Part shown: in pieces, positions 17,402 to 25,313 of the stretch | Position numbering within the stretch: position 1 is the stretch's first letter | Layout of the letters: every line of letters starts with the position of its first letter | Made by a program: the position numbers and the translations under genes | Notes under the pieces: generated by a model | Databases searched by the model: none | Seen by the model: the letters and a program-made list of their open reading frames with translations, nothing else | What the model was told of the DNA's origin: nothing | NCBI RefSeq assembly: GCF_016758195.1 | Contig: NZ_QYAC01000001.1 | Span: forward strand, 595,423-659,422 | Reading direction: 5' to 3' | From: Leucobacter chromiireducens subsp. solipictus | Lineage (GTDB): Bacteria; Actinomycetota; Actinomycetes; Actinomycetales; Microbacteriaceae | DNA length: 64,000 nucleotides

Positions 17402-18261
17402 AGCAGATCCTCCGCCCCGCTCTTGCGCACATACGTAGCCACGATCACCAGGATCACGATCATCAGGATGATCGACAGCGTCGCCGCCATCGGATAGTTC
17501 TGGGTTTGCAGGAAGTTCGACTCGATCACGTTGCCGATCATCGTGGTCGACGTCCCACCCAGGAACTCCCGCGACGCGTTCACGTAGTCGCCCGACATCG
17601 GGATGAAGCTGAGTAGCGTCCCCGACACCACGCCCGGCATCGACAGCGGCAGGGTCACCCGCCGGAACGTCGTCACCGGTGAGGCGTACAGATCCGACCC
17701 CGCTTCGAGGAGCCGCAGATCGAGCGCCTGCAACGAGGAGAACATCGGCAGCACCATGAACGGAATGAAGTTGTAGACCAAACCGAAGATCACGGAGAAG
17801 TGCGTGCCCACGAGCTCGCTCGGCAGGATCGACTTCCACGCGAGGGTGCGCAGCAAGAAGCTAATGAAAAACGGAGCGACGACGAGGATCAGCAGGATCC
17901 CCTGCAGCATCGGCCGCGACCGCACCTTCACCCCGATGAGGTACGCCACCGGGTAACTGATGCACAGCCCGATGATCGTCGCCACGATCGCATAGATAAA
18001 GGAGCGCAGCAGGTGCGGCCAGTACTCCTGCATCGCGACCCAGTAGTTCGAGAACTGCGCGGCCGCCACGTACTGCCCGATCCCACCGCTGTCCGCGGGG
18101 GCCTGGAGTGACGTGATCGCGAGCTGCACGAACGGTGCCACGAAGAACAGCAGCATGTAGGCGATGCCCGGCGCGAGCAGCAGCAGCGCGATCCAGCCCC
18201 GCTTGCGCGGTGCCTGCTCAACCACTTTCGTCGGGCCGCCGGAAAAGGCGGTAAAAGCCAT
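17398..18261 (-). CDS. potB: Polyamine ABC transporter permease PotB
   Basis: A 287-residue inner-membrane permease with six transmembrane segments. After a short basic cytoplasmic N-terminus (APRKRGW) comes LLLLAPGIAYMLLFFVAPF. The EAA-loop LLEAGSDLYASPVTTFRRVTLPLSMPG is present near residue 200. I chose the ATG at 18259-18261 with GGAGG-like bases upstream; a longer frame extends into potA without conservation. Partner of PotC in the spermidine/putrescine importer. Confidence 0.92.
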   Translation of the reverse strand: MAFTAFSGGPTKVVEQAPRKRGWIALLLLAPGIAYMLLFFVAPFVQLAITSLQAPADSGGIGQYVAAAQFSNYWVAMQEYWPHLLRSFIYAIVATIIGLCISYPVAYLIGVKVRSRPMLQGILLILVVAPFFISFLLRTLAWKSILPSELVGTHFSVIFGLVYNFIPFMVLPMFSSLQALDLRLLEAGSDLYASPVTTFRRVTLPLSMPGVVSGTLLSFIPMSGDYVNASREFLGGTSTTMIGNVIESNFLQTQNYPMAATLSIILMIVILVIVATYVRKSGAEDLL

Positions 18262-18272
18262 GGTCGCCTCCC

Positions 18273-19454
18273 CTACTCCGCGAGCGCGGCCTGGGTCGCG
18301 ATGGCCCGCGTCGAGTACTCGGTGGTCAGCGCGCCCGTGTCGAGCCGGTCGTCCGCCAGGCCGAAGGTGTGCTCCGTGAACCAGCTGAGCCATACCTCGT
18401 CGCCCAGCTGGGCGGCCGGGCCCGCCTGCAGGTTCTGCGCGAACACGTGCACGGGATCCGAGCCCGGGACGTGCACCGTGTATTGGGTGCTCACGCCGAT
18501 AAACGACACATCCGTGATCCGGCCGGGACCGACCACGTTCCGGGCCGGATCCGCCGCGGGTGCCTCCCGGCTGAGCATGAGCTTCTCCGGCCGTACGCCG
18601 ATCGTGATCGTGCCGCTGTCGCGCTCGCTCCGGCTCCGCGGCACCGACAGCCGCGTGCCCGCGAGATCCGTGTGGATCACCTGGTCGGTGCTCCCCACCA
18701 CGTCGACCTGGAACAGGTTGGACTGTCCCAGGAAGTTTGCGACGAACACGGTGCGCGGCAGCTCGTACAGTTCCTCCGGCGCCCCCATCTGCTCGATCCG
18801 CCCCTTGTTCATCACCGCGACCGTGTCGGCCATGGTCATGGCCTCCTCCTGATCGTGGGTCACGTGCAAGAAGGTCAGGCCGACCTCCTGCTGGATCTGC
18901 TTCAGCTCCTGCTGCATCTGGCGCCGCAGCTTCAGGTCCAGCGCGCCGAGGGGTTCGTCGAGCAGCAGCAGCGCCGGCCGGTTCACGACCGCGCGGGCCA
19001 GCGCCACGCGCTGCTGCTGCCCGCCCGAGAGCTGGGCCGGCTTGCGATCCGCCACGTGATCCAGCTCGACCAGGCGCAGCGCCTCGTGCGCCTTGCCGAC
19101 CGGGTCGCCCATCTTGCGCCGGCGGAGCCCGAACGCGACATTCTCCAGGATCGTCATGTGCGGGAACAGCGCGTACGACTGGAACACGGTGTTGACCGGG
19201 CGCTTGTGCGGCTTCAGCGCGCTCACGTCCGTGCCGCCGATCAGGATCTTGCCCGCCGAGGGCTCCTCCAGGCCCGCGACCAGCCGCAGGGTGGTCGTCT
19301 TGCCGCAGCCCGAGGGGCCGAGCAACGCGAAGAACGATCCGGCGGGGATCGTGAGATCGAGGTGTTCGATGGCGGTAAAGCCGGGGAAACGCTTCTGGAT
19401 GCCGACCAGTTCGAGGTCGGCACCGGATTCAGCAAAGGTGCCGTGTGCTGCCAT
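18273..19454 (-). CDS. potA: Polyamine ABC transporter ATP-binding protein PotA
   Basis: A 393-residue cytosolic ATPase powering polyamine import. It shows Walker [15 protein letters not shown], signature [14 protein letters not shown], Walker [13 protein letters not shown], and the switch [14 protein letters not shown]. The C-terminal 130 residues are a TOBE-type regulatory domain ([11 protein letters not shown]). The ATG at 19452-19454 is two bases before the potD stop, so it is tightly linked. Length and domain order match PotA. Confidence 0.94.
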   Translation of the reverse strand: MAAHGTFAESGADLELVGIQKRFPGFTAIEHLDLTIPAGSFFALLGPSGCGKTTTLRLVAGLEEPSAGKILIGGTDVSALKPHKRPVNTVFQSYALFPHMTILENVAFGLRRRKMGDPVGKAHEALRLVELDHVADRKPAQLSGGQQQRVALARAVVNRPALLLLDEPLGALDLKLRRQMQQELKQIQQEVGLTFLHVTHDQEEAMTMADTVAVMNKGRIEQMGAPEELYELPRTVFVANFLGQSNLFQVDVVGSTDQVIHTDLAGTRLSVPRSRSERDSGTITIGVRPEKLMLSREAPAADPARNVVGPGRITDVSFIGVSTQYTVHVPGSDPVHVFAQNLQAGPAAQLGDEVWLSWFTEHTFGLADDRLDTGALTTEYSTRAIATQAALAE

Positions 19455-19456
19455 GT

Positions 19457-20662
19457 CTACAGTCCCAACACATTCTGGAAGGCCGTCGAGTACTTCTTGT
19501 CCTCTTCGGCGGTGAGCGTACGGAAGTTGTGGAGGTGCTCCCAATCCTTGTCGTCCGGGAAGATCAGCGGGTTGTCCGCGTTCTCCGGATTGATCTTGCG
19601 CATTTCCTCCTGCGTACCCTTCACCGGGGGCACAAAGGTGACGTAATTCGCGACCTCCGCCATGACCACGGGGTCGTAGTAGTAGTTGATGAGCTCTTCG
19701 ACCTGCGCCTTTGCCTCGGCACTGGTGCCGTTCGGCACGGTGAACGAGTCGGCCGCGATCATGCCGCCCGACTCAGGAATCTCCAGCGTCCACTGGTTGT
19801 CGTTCTCGGCGTTCAGCATCACCACGTCGCCGGTCCACGCCATCGCCGCGAGCGCGTCGCCCGTGATGAGGTCCTGGGTGTAGCTATTGCCCTTCACGTT
19901 GCCGATCTGGCCGCTCTTCAGCGCGTCGTCGAGCCAGGCAAGCGCCGCGTCGAACTCGGTGTCGCCCCAGTCGCTGTTCGGGTCCGTTCCCAGTCCGGCC
20001 ATCACCATGCCCATCGTGTCGCGCATCTCGCTGAGCACCACGACCTTACCCTTCAGCTCCGGGCGCAGGAAGTCGTCGAGCGTCTTAATGCCCTGCGGCA
20101 CCGCCTCCGTGTTCCACACCCAGCCGGAGGCCGGGAGCTGCCACGGGATCGTGAACTTGCGGCCCGGATCCACATCGAGCGCGTCCCACTGCGCGTCGAC
20201 GAGGTTCGCCTCGACGTTGGGGAGATTCGCGTAGTCGAACTCCTGCACTTGCGTGTCGTTGATCAAGCGACCGTTCATCCAGTCGGTGAAGGTGACCGTG
20301 TCGTAGCCCGTGAACTGCCCGAGCTTCAGCTGATCCTTGATCTTGCCGTAGAACGTGTTGTTGTCGTCAATATCCTCGATGTAGTCGACGCTGAATCCCG
20401 CCTGATCCACGAAATTGTCGAGCGAGGTGAAGCTGCCCGTGGACTCATCGAAGTCGAGGTAGTACGTCCAGTTTCCCCAGACGATGCCCTCGCCCCCGCC
20501 GCCGCCACCGCCGGAGTTCGACGCACACGAGGCGAGTCCGAGCGCCCCAGCGCCCGCGGCCCCCACCGCGGCACCGCGCAGCAGCTGCCGCCGGTTCATC
20601 TGCGCGCCGCGAAGCAGCTGCACGATATTTCGGACAATCGGGTCTTCTGGACGACGGACCAT
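19457..20662 (-). CDS. potD: Polyamine-binding lipoprotein PotD
   Basis: A 401-residue substrate-binding protein. The N-terminus has an unusual 21-residue lead (RRPEDPIVRNIVQLLRGAQ), then a twin-arginine motif NRRQLLRG, a hydrophobic stretch and lipobox LASC, so it is probably Tat-exported and lipid-anchored. The mature part begins after a Gly-rich linker and includes WGNWTYYLDFDE, DNNTFYGKIKDQLKLG and GNSYTQDLITGD, typical of PotD/PotF proteins. A GGGAGA site supports the long start at 20662. It heads potDABC and is a paralogue of the orphan gene at 27515. Confidence 0.92.
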   Translation of the reverse strand: MVRRPEDPIVRNIVQLLRGAQMNRRQLLRGAAVGAAGAGALGLASCASNSGGGGGGGEGIVWGNWTYYLDFDESTGSFTSLDNFVDQAGFSVDYIEDIDDNNTFYGKIKDQLKLGQFTGYDTVTFTDWMNGRLINDTQVQEFDYANLPNVEANLVDAQWDALDVDPGRKFTIPWQLPASGWVWNTEAVPQGIKTLDDFLRPELKGKVVVLSEMRDTMGMVMAGLGTDPNSDWGDTEFDAALAWLDDALKSGQIGNVKGNSYTQDLITGDALAAMAWTGDVVMLNAENDNQWTLEIPESGGMIAADSFTVPNGTSAEAKAQVEELINYYYDPVVMAEVANYVTFVPPVKGTQEEMRKINPENADNPLIFPDDKDWEHLHNFRTLTAEEDKKYSTAFQNVLGL

Positions 20663-21024
20663 GAGAGATCTCCCTTGGTTTCTCAGTGGCGATCCGACAC
20701 GCGCACAAACGGCGACTCTGCCGGGTGGTGATCATGAGAATGGCACAGACACTCCCCCACCGCAACGACCTGAACCTCTGGAACCAGAATTCTTCACGGA
20801 ACAGTTACCGAAGCAGGGAAAACTGCGAAAAATTCGACAATCACCACGAATGTCACCGAAACTGACACTGGTCGTTCCGGGGCCGCACTCGACCAGACTT
20901 CGCCGCCGGACGCGCCGAGGCGAGGGAGCGCGCCGAGTGCAAGAAGGGGGAAAACCTCAGGTTTGCCCGCCCGTAACTTCGGATTCCTTTGCTTTTTCAG
21001 GTTCAGACTGCAAGAATCAGTAAC
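20663..21024. promoter_or_regulatory. Divergent promoter region, potD / Lrp gene
   Basis: This 362-bp gap is more A+T-rich than the surroundings, as expected for Lrp-type control. Within it, TGTCA (20851-20855) and TGACA (20863-20867) form an inverted repeat, and CGAA/TTCG (20826-20836) forms another. No coding frame is convincing. The adjacent Lrp protein is the likely binder. Confidence 0.4.
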
Positions 21025-21492
21025 GTGAGCACCAAACGCCCGTCGCAAACTCTCGACACCACGTCGAAAGCGATCATCGAGCAACTTCAGCGCGATGGCC
21101 GCCGTTCGTACGCAGAAATCGGGAAGGCTGTCGGCCTCAGCGAGGCCGCCGTCCGGCAGCGGGTGCAGAAGCTTACGGATACCGGGGTCATGCAGATTGT
21201 GGCAGTGACCGACCCCATGCGCCTCGGCTTCACCCGCCAGGCCATGCTCGGCATCCGGGTCTCCGGCGACACGCGTGTCGTCGCCGATCAGCTCTCCGCG
21301 ATCCCCGAGATCAGCTACGTCGTCCTCAGCGCGGGCTCCTTCGACATCATCGTCGAGGTGGTCTGTGAGGACGACGACGGCCTCATCGAACTGCTCAACG
21401 AGAAGATTCGCGCGGTCGAAGGGGTCTCGGCGACGGAGACCTTCGTATACCTCCAACTCACCAAACAGAAATACGATTGGGGAACCAGATAA
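21025..21492 (+). CDS. Lrp/AsnC-family regulator
   Basis: A 155-residue feast/famine regulator. The N-terminal HTH reads RRSYAEIGKAVGLSEAAVRQRVQKLTDTGV, and the C-terminal RAM domain contains VVLSAGSFDIIVEVVCED. I chose GTG at 21025 because an upstream in-frame TTG has no ribosome binding site. It is transcribed with the aminotransferase gene three bases later and diverges from potD, so it probably senses an amino acid or polyamine product and controls both sides. Confidence 0.88.
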   Translation: MSTKRPSQTLDTTSKAIIEQLQRDGRRSYAEIGKAVGLSEAAVRQRVQKLTDTGVMQIVAVTDPMRLGFTRQAMLGIRVSGDTRVVADQLSAIPEISYVVLSAGSFDIIVEVVCEDDDGLIELLNEKIRAVEGVSATETFVYLQLTKQKYDWGTR

Positions 21493-21494
21493 CC

Positions 21495-22889
21495 ATGTCA
21501 TACGATCCCACTGCGGCGGTTGACACCGCGGCGCTCCAGGCTTCGGCCAAGCGCCACATGTGGCCGCACTTCACCAACCGCAAGGTGCTCAACGACGGCA
21601 TCCCCGTCATCACCCGCGCCGAGGGCCACCACATCTACGATGCTGCTGGCAAGGAGTACATCGACGGCCTCGCAGGTCTGTTCGTTGTGAACGCCGGCCA
21701 CGGCCGCGAGCGCATCGTGCAGGCAGCTGCCAAGCAGATGCAGCAGCTCGACTTCATGCCGATCTGGTCCTACGGCCACCCGGCTGCGATCGAGCTCTCG
21801 GAGCGCCTCTCCTCGTACGCGCCCGGCGAGATGAACAAGGTCTTCTTCACCACCGGTGGTGGCGAGGCTGTGGAGTCGGCGTTCAAGCTGGCAAAGCACT
21901 TCTGGAAGATCAAGGGCCAGCCCATGAAGCACAAGGTGATCTCGCGGTCCGTGGCATACCACGGCACCCCGCAGGGCGCCCTGGCGATCACCGGCATCCC
22001 CGACATGAAGAAGTTCTACGAGCCGCTGACCCCCGGCGGTCACCGCGTGCCGAACACGAACTTCTACCGCGCTGAGGAAATGGGCGCTCCGTCCAACGAC
22101 CTCGAGGCATTCGGCCAGTGGGCGGCAAACCGCATCGAGGAGGCGATCCTCTTCGAGGGTCCCGAGACCGTTGCTGCCGTCTTCCTCGAGCCCGTGCAGA
22201 ACTCGGGCGGCTGCTTCCCGCCGCCCCCCGGGTACTTCAAGCGCGTCCGCGAGATCTGCGACCAGTACGACGTGCTGCTCGTCTCGGATGAGGTCATCTG
22301 CGCCTACGGCCGCGTCGGCGAGTTCTTCGCATCGAAGGCACTCGGCTACGAGCCCGACATCATCACCTCGGCGAAGGGCATCACCTCGGGCTACGTCCCC
22401 CTCGGTGCCATGATCGTCTCGGACAAGGTGTCGGAGCCCTTCAACTCGGAGGACAACACCTTCTACCACGGCTTTACCTTCGCTGGTCACCCGGCGGCGG
22501 CGGCTGCGGCCCTCGAGAACCTCGACATCTTCGAGGAAGAGGACCTCAACGGCCGCGTGCGCGAGAACAGCCCGCTGTTCCGCGCCGAGCTCGAGAAGCT
22601 GCTCGACATCGACATCGTCGGTGACGTGCGTGGCGAGGGCTACTTCTTCGGCATCGAGCTTGTCAAGGACAAGGCGACCAAGGAGACGTTCAACGAGGAA
22701 GAGTCGAACCGACTCCTCCGCGATTACCTCTCCCCCGCCCTGTGGGACGCCGGCCTGTACTGCCGCGCCGACGACCGGGGAGACCCCGTCATCCAGCTCG
22801 CTCCGCCGCTGACCATCGGTCCGGCTGAGTTCGCTGAGATCGGCGGCATCCTGCGCAGCGTCCTGAAGGACGCTTCGTCGAAGATCTAA
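21495..22889 (+). CDS. Class III PLP aminotransferase, probably polyamine/omega-amino acid type
   Basis: A 464-residue aminotransferase. It shows FFTTGGGEAVESAFKLAK in the cofactor pocket, LLVSDEVICAYGRVGEFF around the PLP-binding aspartate, and the lysine motif DIITSAKGITSGYVPLGAMI. These are the hallmarks of class III enzymes acting on terminal amines such as putrescine, GABA or beta-alanine with pyruvate. The ATG at 21495 was chosen because it follows the Lrp stop by 2 bp and begins the conserved region. Together with potABCD and the APC permease it suggests polyamine catabolism. The exact amine is not determinable from sequence. Its codon use is less extreme in G+C than the neighbours, as in highly expressed genes. 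Confidence 0.85.
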   Translation: MSYDPTAAVDTAALQASAKRHMWPHFTNRKVLNDGIPVITRAEGHHIYDAAGKEYIDGLAGLFVVNAGHGRERIVQAAAKQMQQLDFMPIWSYGHPAAIELSERLSSYAPGEMNKVFFTTGGGEAVESAFKLAKHFWKIKGQPMKHKVISRSVAYHGTPQGALAITGIPDMKKFYEPLTPGGHRVPNTNFYRAEEMGAPSNDLEAFGQWAANRIEEAILFEGPETVAAVFLEPVQNSGGCFPPPPGYFKRVREICDQYDVLLVSDEVICAYGRVGEFFASKALGYEPDIITSAKGITSGYVPLGAMIVSDKVSEPFNSEDNTFYHGFTFAGHPAAAAAALENLDIFEEEDLNGRVRENSPLFRAELEKLLDIDIVGDVRGEGYFFGIELVKDKATKETFNEEESNRLLRDYLSPALWDAGLYCRADDRGDPVIQLAPPLTIGPAEFAEIGGILRSVLKDASSKI

Positions 22890-22901
22890 TCTTCGTGCCC
22901 T

Positions 22902-22935
22902 GAACGGCCCCCGCGCTTCGGCGCGGGGGCCGTTC
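22902..22935 (+). terminator. Terminator after the aminotransferase
   Basis: A perfect 15-bp stem GAACGGCCCCCGCGC / GCGCGGGGGCCGTTC with a TTCG tetraloop. It lies 12 bp past the stop codon. No U-tract, as is common in high-GC genomes. Confidence 0.8.
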
Positions 22936-23236
22936 TGCGTGTGCGGCCCCCGCTCGCCCCGCCCCTGCGGCCCCCGCTCGCCCCGCCCCGCCCCGCCCCG
23001 TCCGCCCGGCCCCGTCCGCCCCGCCCGCCGCTCCCAGGTTCGCCCTCCCCGAGCCAAATTATCTGCACCGAGGGGTTCTGGCCCGAATTTCCCTCCCGAT
23101 ATCGAATTTCCCTCGGGGAGGATGCCGCGTTCGCTCCCTGCGGCGCCCGTTCGGCGCCCGTTCGGCGCCCGGCCGACCGTACCCTGCGCGAGTGCAGTTC
23201 GGTCTCGGTTGTAGCTCGGTCTCGGAGGTCCGGGGG
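22936..23236. repeat. GC-rich repeat stretch left of the AbiEi-like gene
   Basis: This 301-bp gap holds no gene. It contains a perfect 24-bp tandem pair (22942-22965, 22966-22989), then GCCCC repeats, the left arm of the long inverted repeat (23056-23125), three copies of the 11-mer CGGCGCCCGTT (23141-23173, last copy imperfect), and TCGGTCTCGG twice at 23199-23208 and 23216-23225. Such a density of different short repeats is unlike any other gap in the window. Confidence 0.7.
23056..23125 (+). repeat. Left arm of a 70-bp imperfect inverted repeat
   Basis: Aligned without gaps to the reverse complement of 24526-24595, about 58 of 70 positions match. The inner 25 bp (23101-23125) are identical. 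The arm also contains CGAATTTCCCTC twice, at 23084-23095 and 23103-23114, a 19-bp period. The outer end reads AAATTATCTGC in both arms. Confidence 0.75.
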
Positions 23237-24250
23237 TCACGGGAGCCCGGGCACCCGGACCCCAAAACGGCGCAGCCGCGCTCCTAGTTCGCGTGCACTC
23301 GTCAGGTGCTCTGGCGTCCACCGCACGACCCGTTTCCCCGTCACACCGCGCACCTCGTCCTCACGGACCTTCTCGGCGAGCACCACGTCCGCCGACGTGC
23401 GCGCCCCCAGCAGCGCCGGATCGCGGTACTTTGCCAGCCCATCCACCTCCCCAAACGCCGCCTGCCCGGGGAACTCGAAGTCCATCCAGACGGTACGACC
23501 ATGATCCAGCGTCACAGGAACCTGCACCTGGTACGGGATGCCCAGCCGCTCGAGTTGCAGCCGGCTCAGACTTTCCACCGGCGAATCGGATCGCGGATCC
23601 GTCATGTTCACCACGGCCCGCGCGCGCCGCACGCCCGGGCGGAAACTGCGACGCAGTCGCTGCGTCTGTGCGTGCCGCCATTCGGCGATCACCTGCTCCG
23701 GTACATCCCGCGTGCAGCCCCAGAGCCGACGCAACCCCGCATCCGCGGCGGGAACCGCGAGCTCCGCGGGCGCGGAGTGGGCGAGGTCGAGGAGCGTGCG
23801 CTCCAGCGATGTCACGCGCACGCCTTCCACCACTGTGACTTCCCCTGCTTCGAGTTCCAGGAGATGTCTCCGGATCATTCGGGAGCTTTGACCGGGGGCT
23901 TTCGGGTCGGTGGCAATATGGACGAGTGCGTCCTGCAGCCCGACAAGCGGCAATCCCCACAGCGACGCCGCCGATGAATGCGTGAACACCCACCCGCGCT
24001 GCGCGTTGAGCTGTGCTGCCGCGAGGGTCCGCGCCAGCACGCGATCCTCGGGGTAGAGCGGCTGCCACTCGGCGCTTCGCACGTACGCCCCATGCAGGAT
24101 GCGCACGAGGTCGCCGGCGGCGACCTGTGCACCGAGCTCGTCGTCACTGTGTTCGCCCCAGCCGACCGCATCGCGTCGCAGCACGAGACGGGCCTTCATG
24201 CGGTCGAGGTGGGCGAGGTGGGTCGGGTCGAGGTGTGCGCGCGCGTCCAT
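23237..24250 (-). CDS. AbiEi-antitoxin-like winged-helix protein with DUF559-like C-terminal domain
   Basis: A 337-residue protein of unproven function. The N-terminal 90 residues resemble the winged-helix domain of AbiEi-type antitoxins (LDRMKARLVLRRDAV... GDLVRILHGAYV), and the middle has THSSAASLWGLPL, frequent in this family. The C-terminal part has VWMDFEFPGQ followed by GEVDGLAKYRDP and GKRVVRWTPEHL, the D...ExD...K arrangement of DUF559/Vsr-like PD-(D/E)XK folds. No AbiEii toxin gene is next to it. I used the ATG at 24248-24250; ATG at 24199 is also possible and neither has a good ribosome binding site. The gene is alone and enclosed by a 70-bp inverted repeat. Confidence 0.7.
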   Translation of the reverse strand: MDARAHLDPTHLAHLDRMKARLVLRRDAVGWGEHSDDELGAQVAAGDLVRILHGAYVRSAEWQPLYPEDRVLARTLAAAQLNAQRGWVFTHSSAASLWGLPLVGLQDALVHIATDPKAPGQSSRMIRRHLLELEAGEVTVVEGVRVTSLERTLLDLAHSAPAELAVPAADAGLRRLWGCTRDVPEQVIAEWRHAQTQRLRRSFRPGVRRARAVVNMTDPRSDSPVESLSRLQLERLGIPYQVQVPVTLDHGRTVWMDFEFPGQAAFGEVDGLAKYRDPALLGARTSADVVLAEKVREDEVRGVTGKRVVRWTPEHLTSARELGARLRRFGVRVPGLP

Positions 24251-24525
24251 GCGAGCCAGTGTCCTCTGCGTGGGGCCACTCCCACGGGTTCTCCACTGGA
24301 TGCCGCGCATTCCGGCGCGTCACCCCGCCAAACGCCGCTTGTGAGCGACGCTTAGCGCGCAACCGGGCTCTCACGCTAGGCCCGGGGATCCAACTTCCCA
24401 GCCCCGGCACCCACGCCGGCCCCCGGCACCTGGCACCTGGCACCCGGCGCCTACGCCGGCCCCCGGCACACACGCCGGTCCCCGGCCCCTCCGGTCCCCA
24501 GCCCCTGCCCCAGCCCCCTGCCCCC

Positions 24526-24595
24526 GCATCCTCCCCGAGGGAAATTCGATAGCGCGAGGCAAACTCGGCCGAAAACGCCACCCGGCAGATAATTT
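24526..24595 (-). repeat. Right arm of the 70-bp imperfect inverted repeat
   Basis: This is the inverted partner of 23056-23125: the inner 25 bp at 24526-24550 are an exact reverse complement and the outer AAATTATCTGC end is conserved. Divergence is concentrated in the middle of the arm. It lies upstream of the AbiEi-like gene, about 275 bp before its start codon. Confidence 0.75.
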
Positions 24596-24687
24596 GCCGG
24601 GTGTAGGCGGAGGGGCGTAGGCCGGAGGGTGGCTGGCGGGGGCAGGCGGACGGGGCAGGCGGGGGGGCAGAAGCGGCGGGGAACGCA

Positions 24688-24722
24688 GAAGCGCCCGACC
24701 CCTGGACGGGGGCGGGCGCTTC
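24688..24722 (-). terminator. Terminator after rpsO
   Basis: GAAGCGCCCG (24688-24697) pairs with CGGGCGCTTC (24713-24722), extended inward by CCCC/GGGG. It lies 26 bp past the rpsO stop on the minus strand. No clear U-tract. Confidence 0.6.
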
Positions 24723-24748
24723 GCAGAGTGTCAGTAAGCGATCAGCGC

Positions 24749-25018
24749 TTAGCGACGCAGGCCGAGACGCTCGATGAGCGAACGGTAGCGGGTGATGTCG
24801 GTCGCCTGGAGGTAGCCCAGGAGACGACGGCGCTGACCCACGAGCAACAGGAGGCCGCGGCGCGAGTGGTGATCGTGCTTGTGCGACTTCAGGTGCTCGG
24901 TCAGATCCTTGATCCGCTGCGTCAGCATGGCGACCTGAACCTCGGGGGAACCGGTGTCGCCGGGCTTGGTTGCGTACTCGTCGATGATCGCCTTCTTGAC
25001 GTCTGCTTCCAGTGCCAT
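24749..25018 (-). CDS. rpsO: 30S ribosomal protein S15
   Basis: An 89-residue ribosomal protein binding 16S rRNA in the platform. It has the family pattern [31 protein letters not shown] and [13 protein letters not shown], and the length is exactly that expected. The ATG at 25016-25018 is preceded by AGGAAGGGGATCCCT. A longer in-frame start is not conserved. pnp, often downstream, is not here. Confidence 0.97.
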   Translation of the reverse strand: MALEADVKKAIIDEYATKPGDTGSPEVQVAMLTQRIKDLTEHLKSHKHDHHSRRGLLLLVGQRRRLLGYLQATDITRYRSLIERLGLRR

Positions 25019-25167
25019 AGGGATCCCCTTCCTGTTGCTGCGCGGCGCCGTCAGCGGGATGCTGGGGCTCTCTTTATCCGCGGCCGTTGAACGGCAACCT
25101 TCACATACTAGCACCCTCACGGCCGCGCCTGCGCCCCGCGGCCCCGACACGAACGCGAAATCAAATG

Positions 25168-25205
25168 GTGACGCCCGGGAAACCCCGGGGTGACGGCCGC
25201 GAAAC
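25168..25205 (+). promoter_or_regulatory. Canonical four-site GlnR-type box upstream of amt
   Basis: Two full a/b pairs are present: GTGAC (25168-25172)-N6-GAAAC (25179-25183)-N6-GTGAC (25190-25194)-N6-GAAAC (25201-25205). Spacing is exactly six bases each time. This is the arrangement described for GlnR at nitrogen genes in Streptomyces. It lies 109 bp upstream of the amt ATG. Confidence 0.8.
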
Positions 25206-25313
25206 AGCGGCCCCGCACACTAAAACTCCGCACTCGGGAACTCCGCACCCGGGTGCCCTGCACACGCAGGCCACGACACCACCCCGGGGACACCCCGGAG
25301 GAAGGCGGCACCG

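Larger units (their letters stand above)
24251..24748. repeat. Gene-free stretch with short repeats between the AbiEi-like gene and rpsO
   Basis: About 500 bp with no convincing gene. ACGCCGGCCCCCGGCAC occurs at 24413-24429 and 24453-24469, with a degenerate third copy at 24472-24488, and CTGGCAC repeats occur between them. The right arm of the long inverted repeat is at 24526-24595. CCCGGCA/TGCCGGG (24581-24601) forms a small hairpin at its outer end. Confidence 0.6.

Noticed and set aside
22942-23050. CRISPR array
   Set aside because: The 24-bp pair is contiguous with no spacer, and the GCCCC repeats are low complexity.
23237-24250. Complete AbiE toxin-antitoxin pair
   Set aside because: Only the AbiEi-like component is present; no nucleotidyltransferase toxin (AbiEii) gene is on either side.
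23056-24595. Classical insertion sequence
   Set aside because: No transposase motif in the enclosed gene and no clear target-site duplication outside the arms, so only a repeat-bracketed cassette can be claimed.
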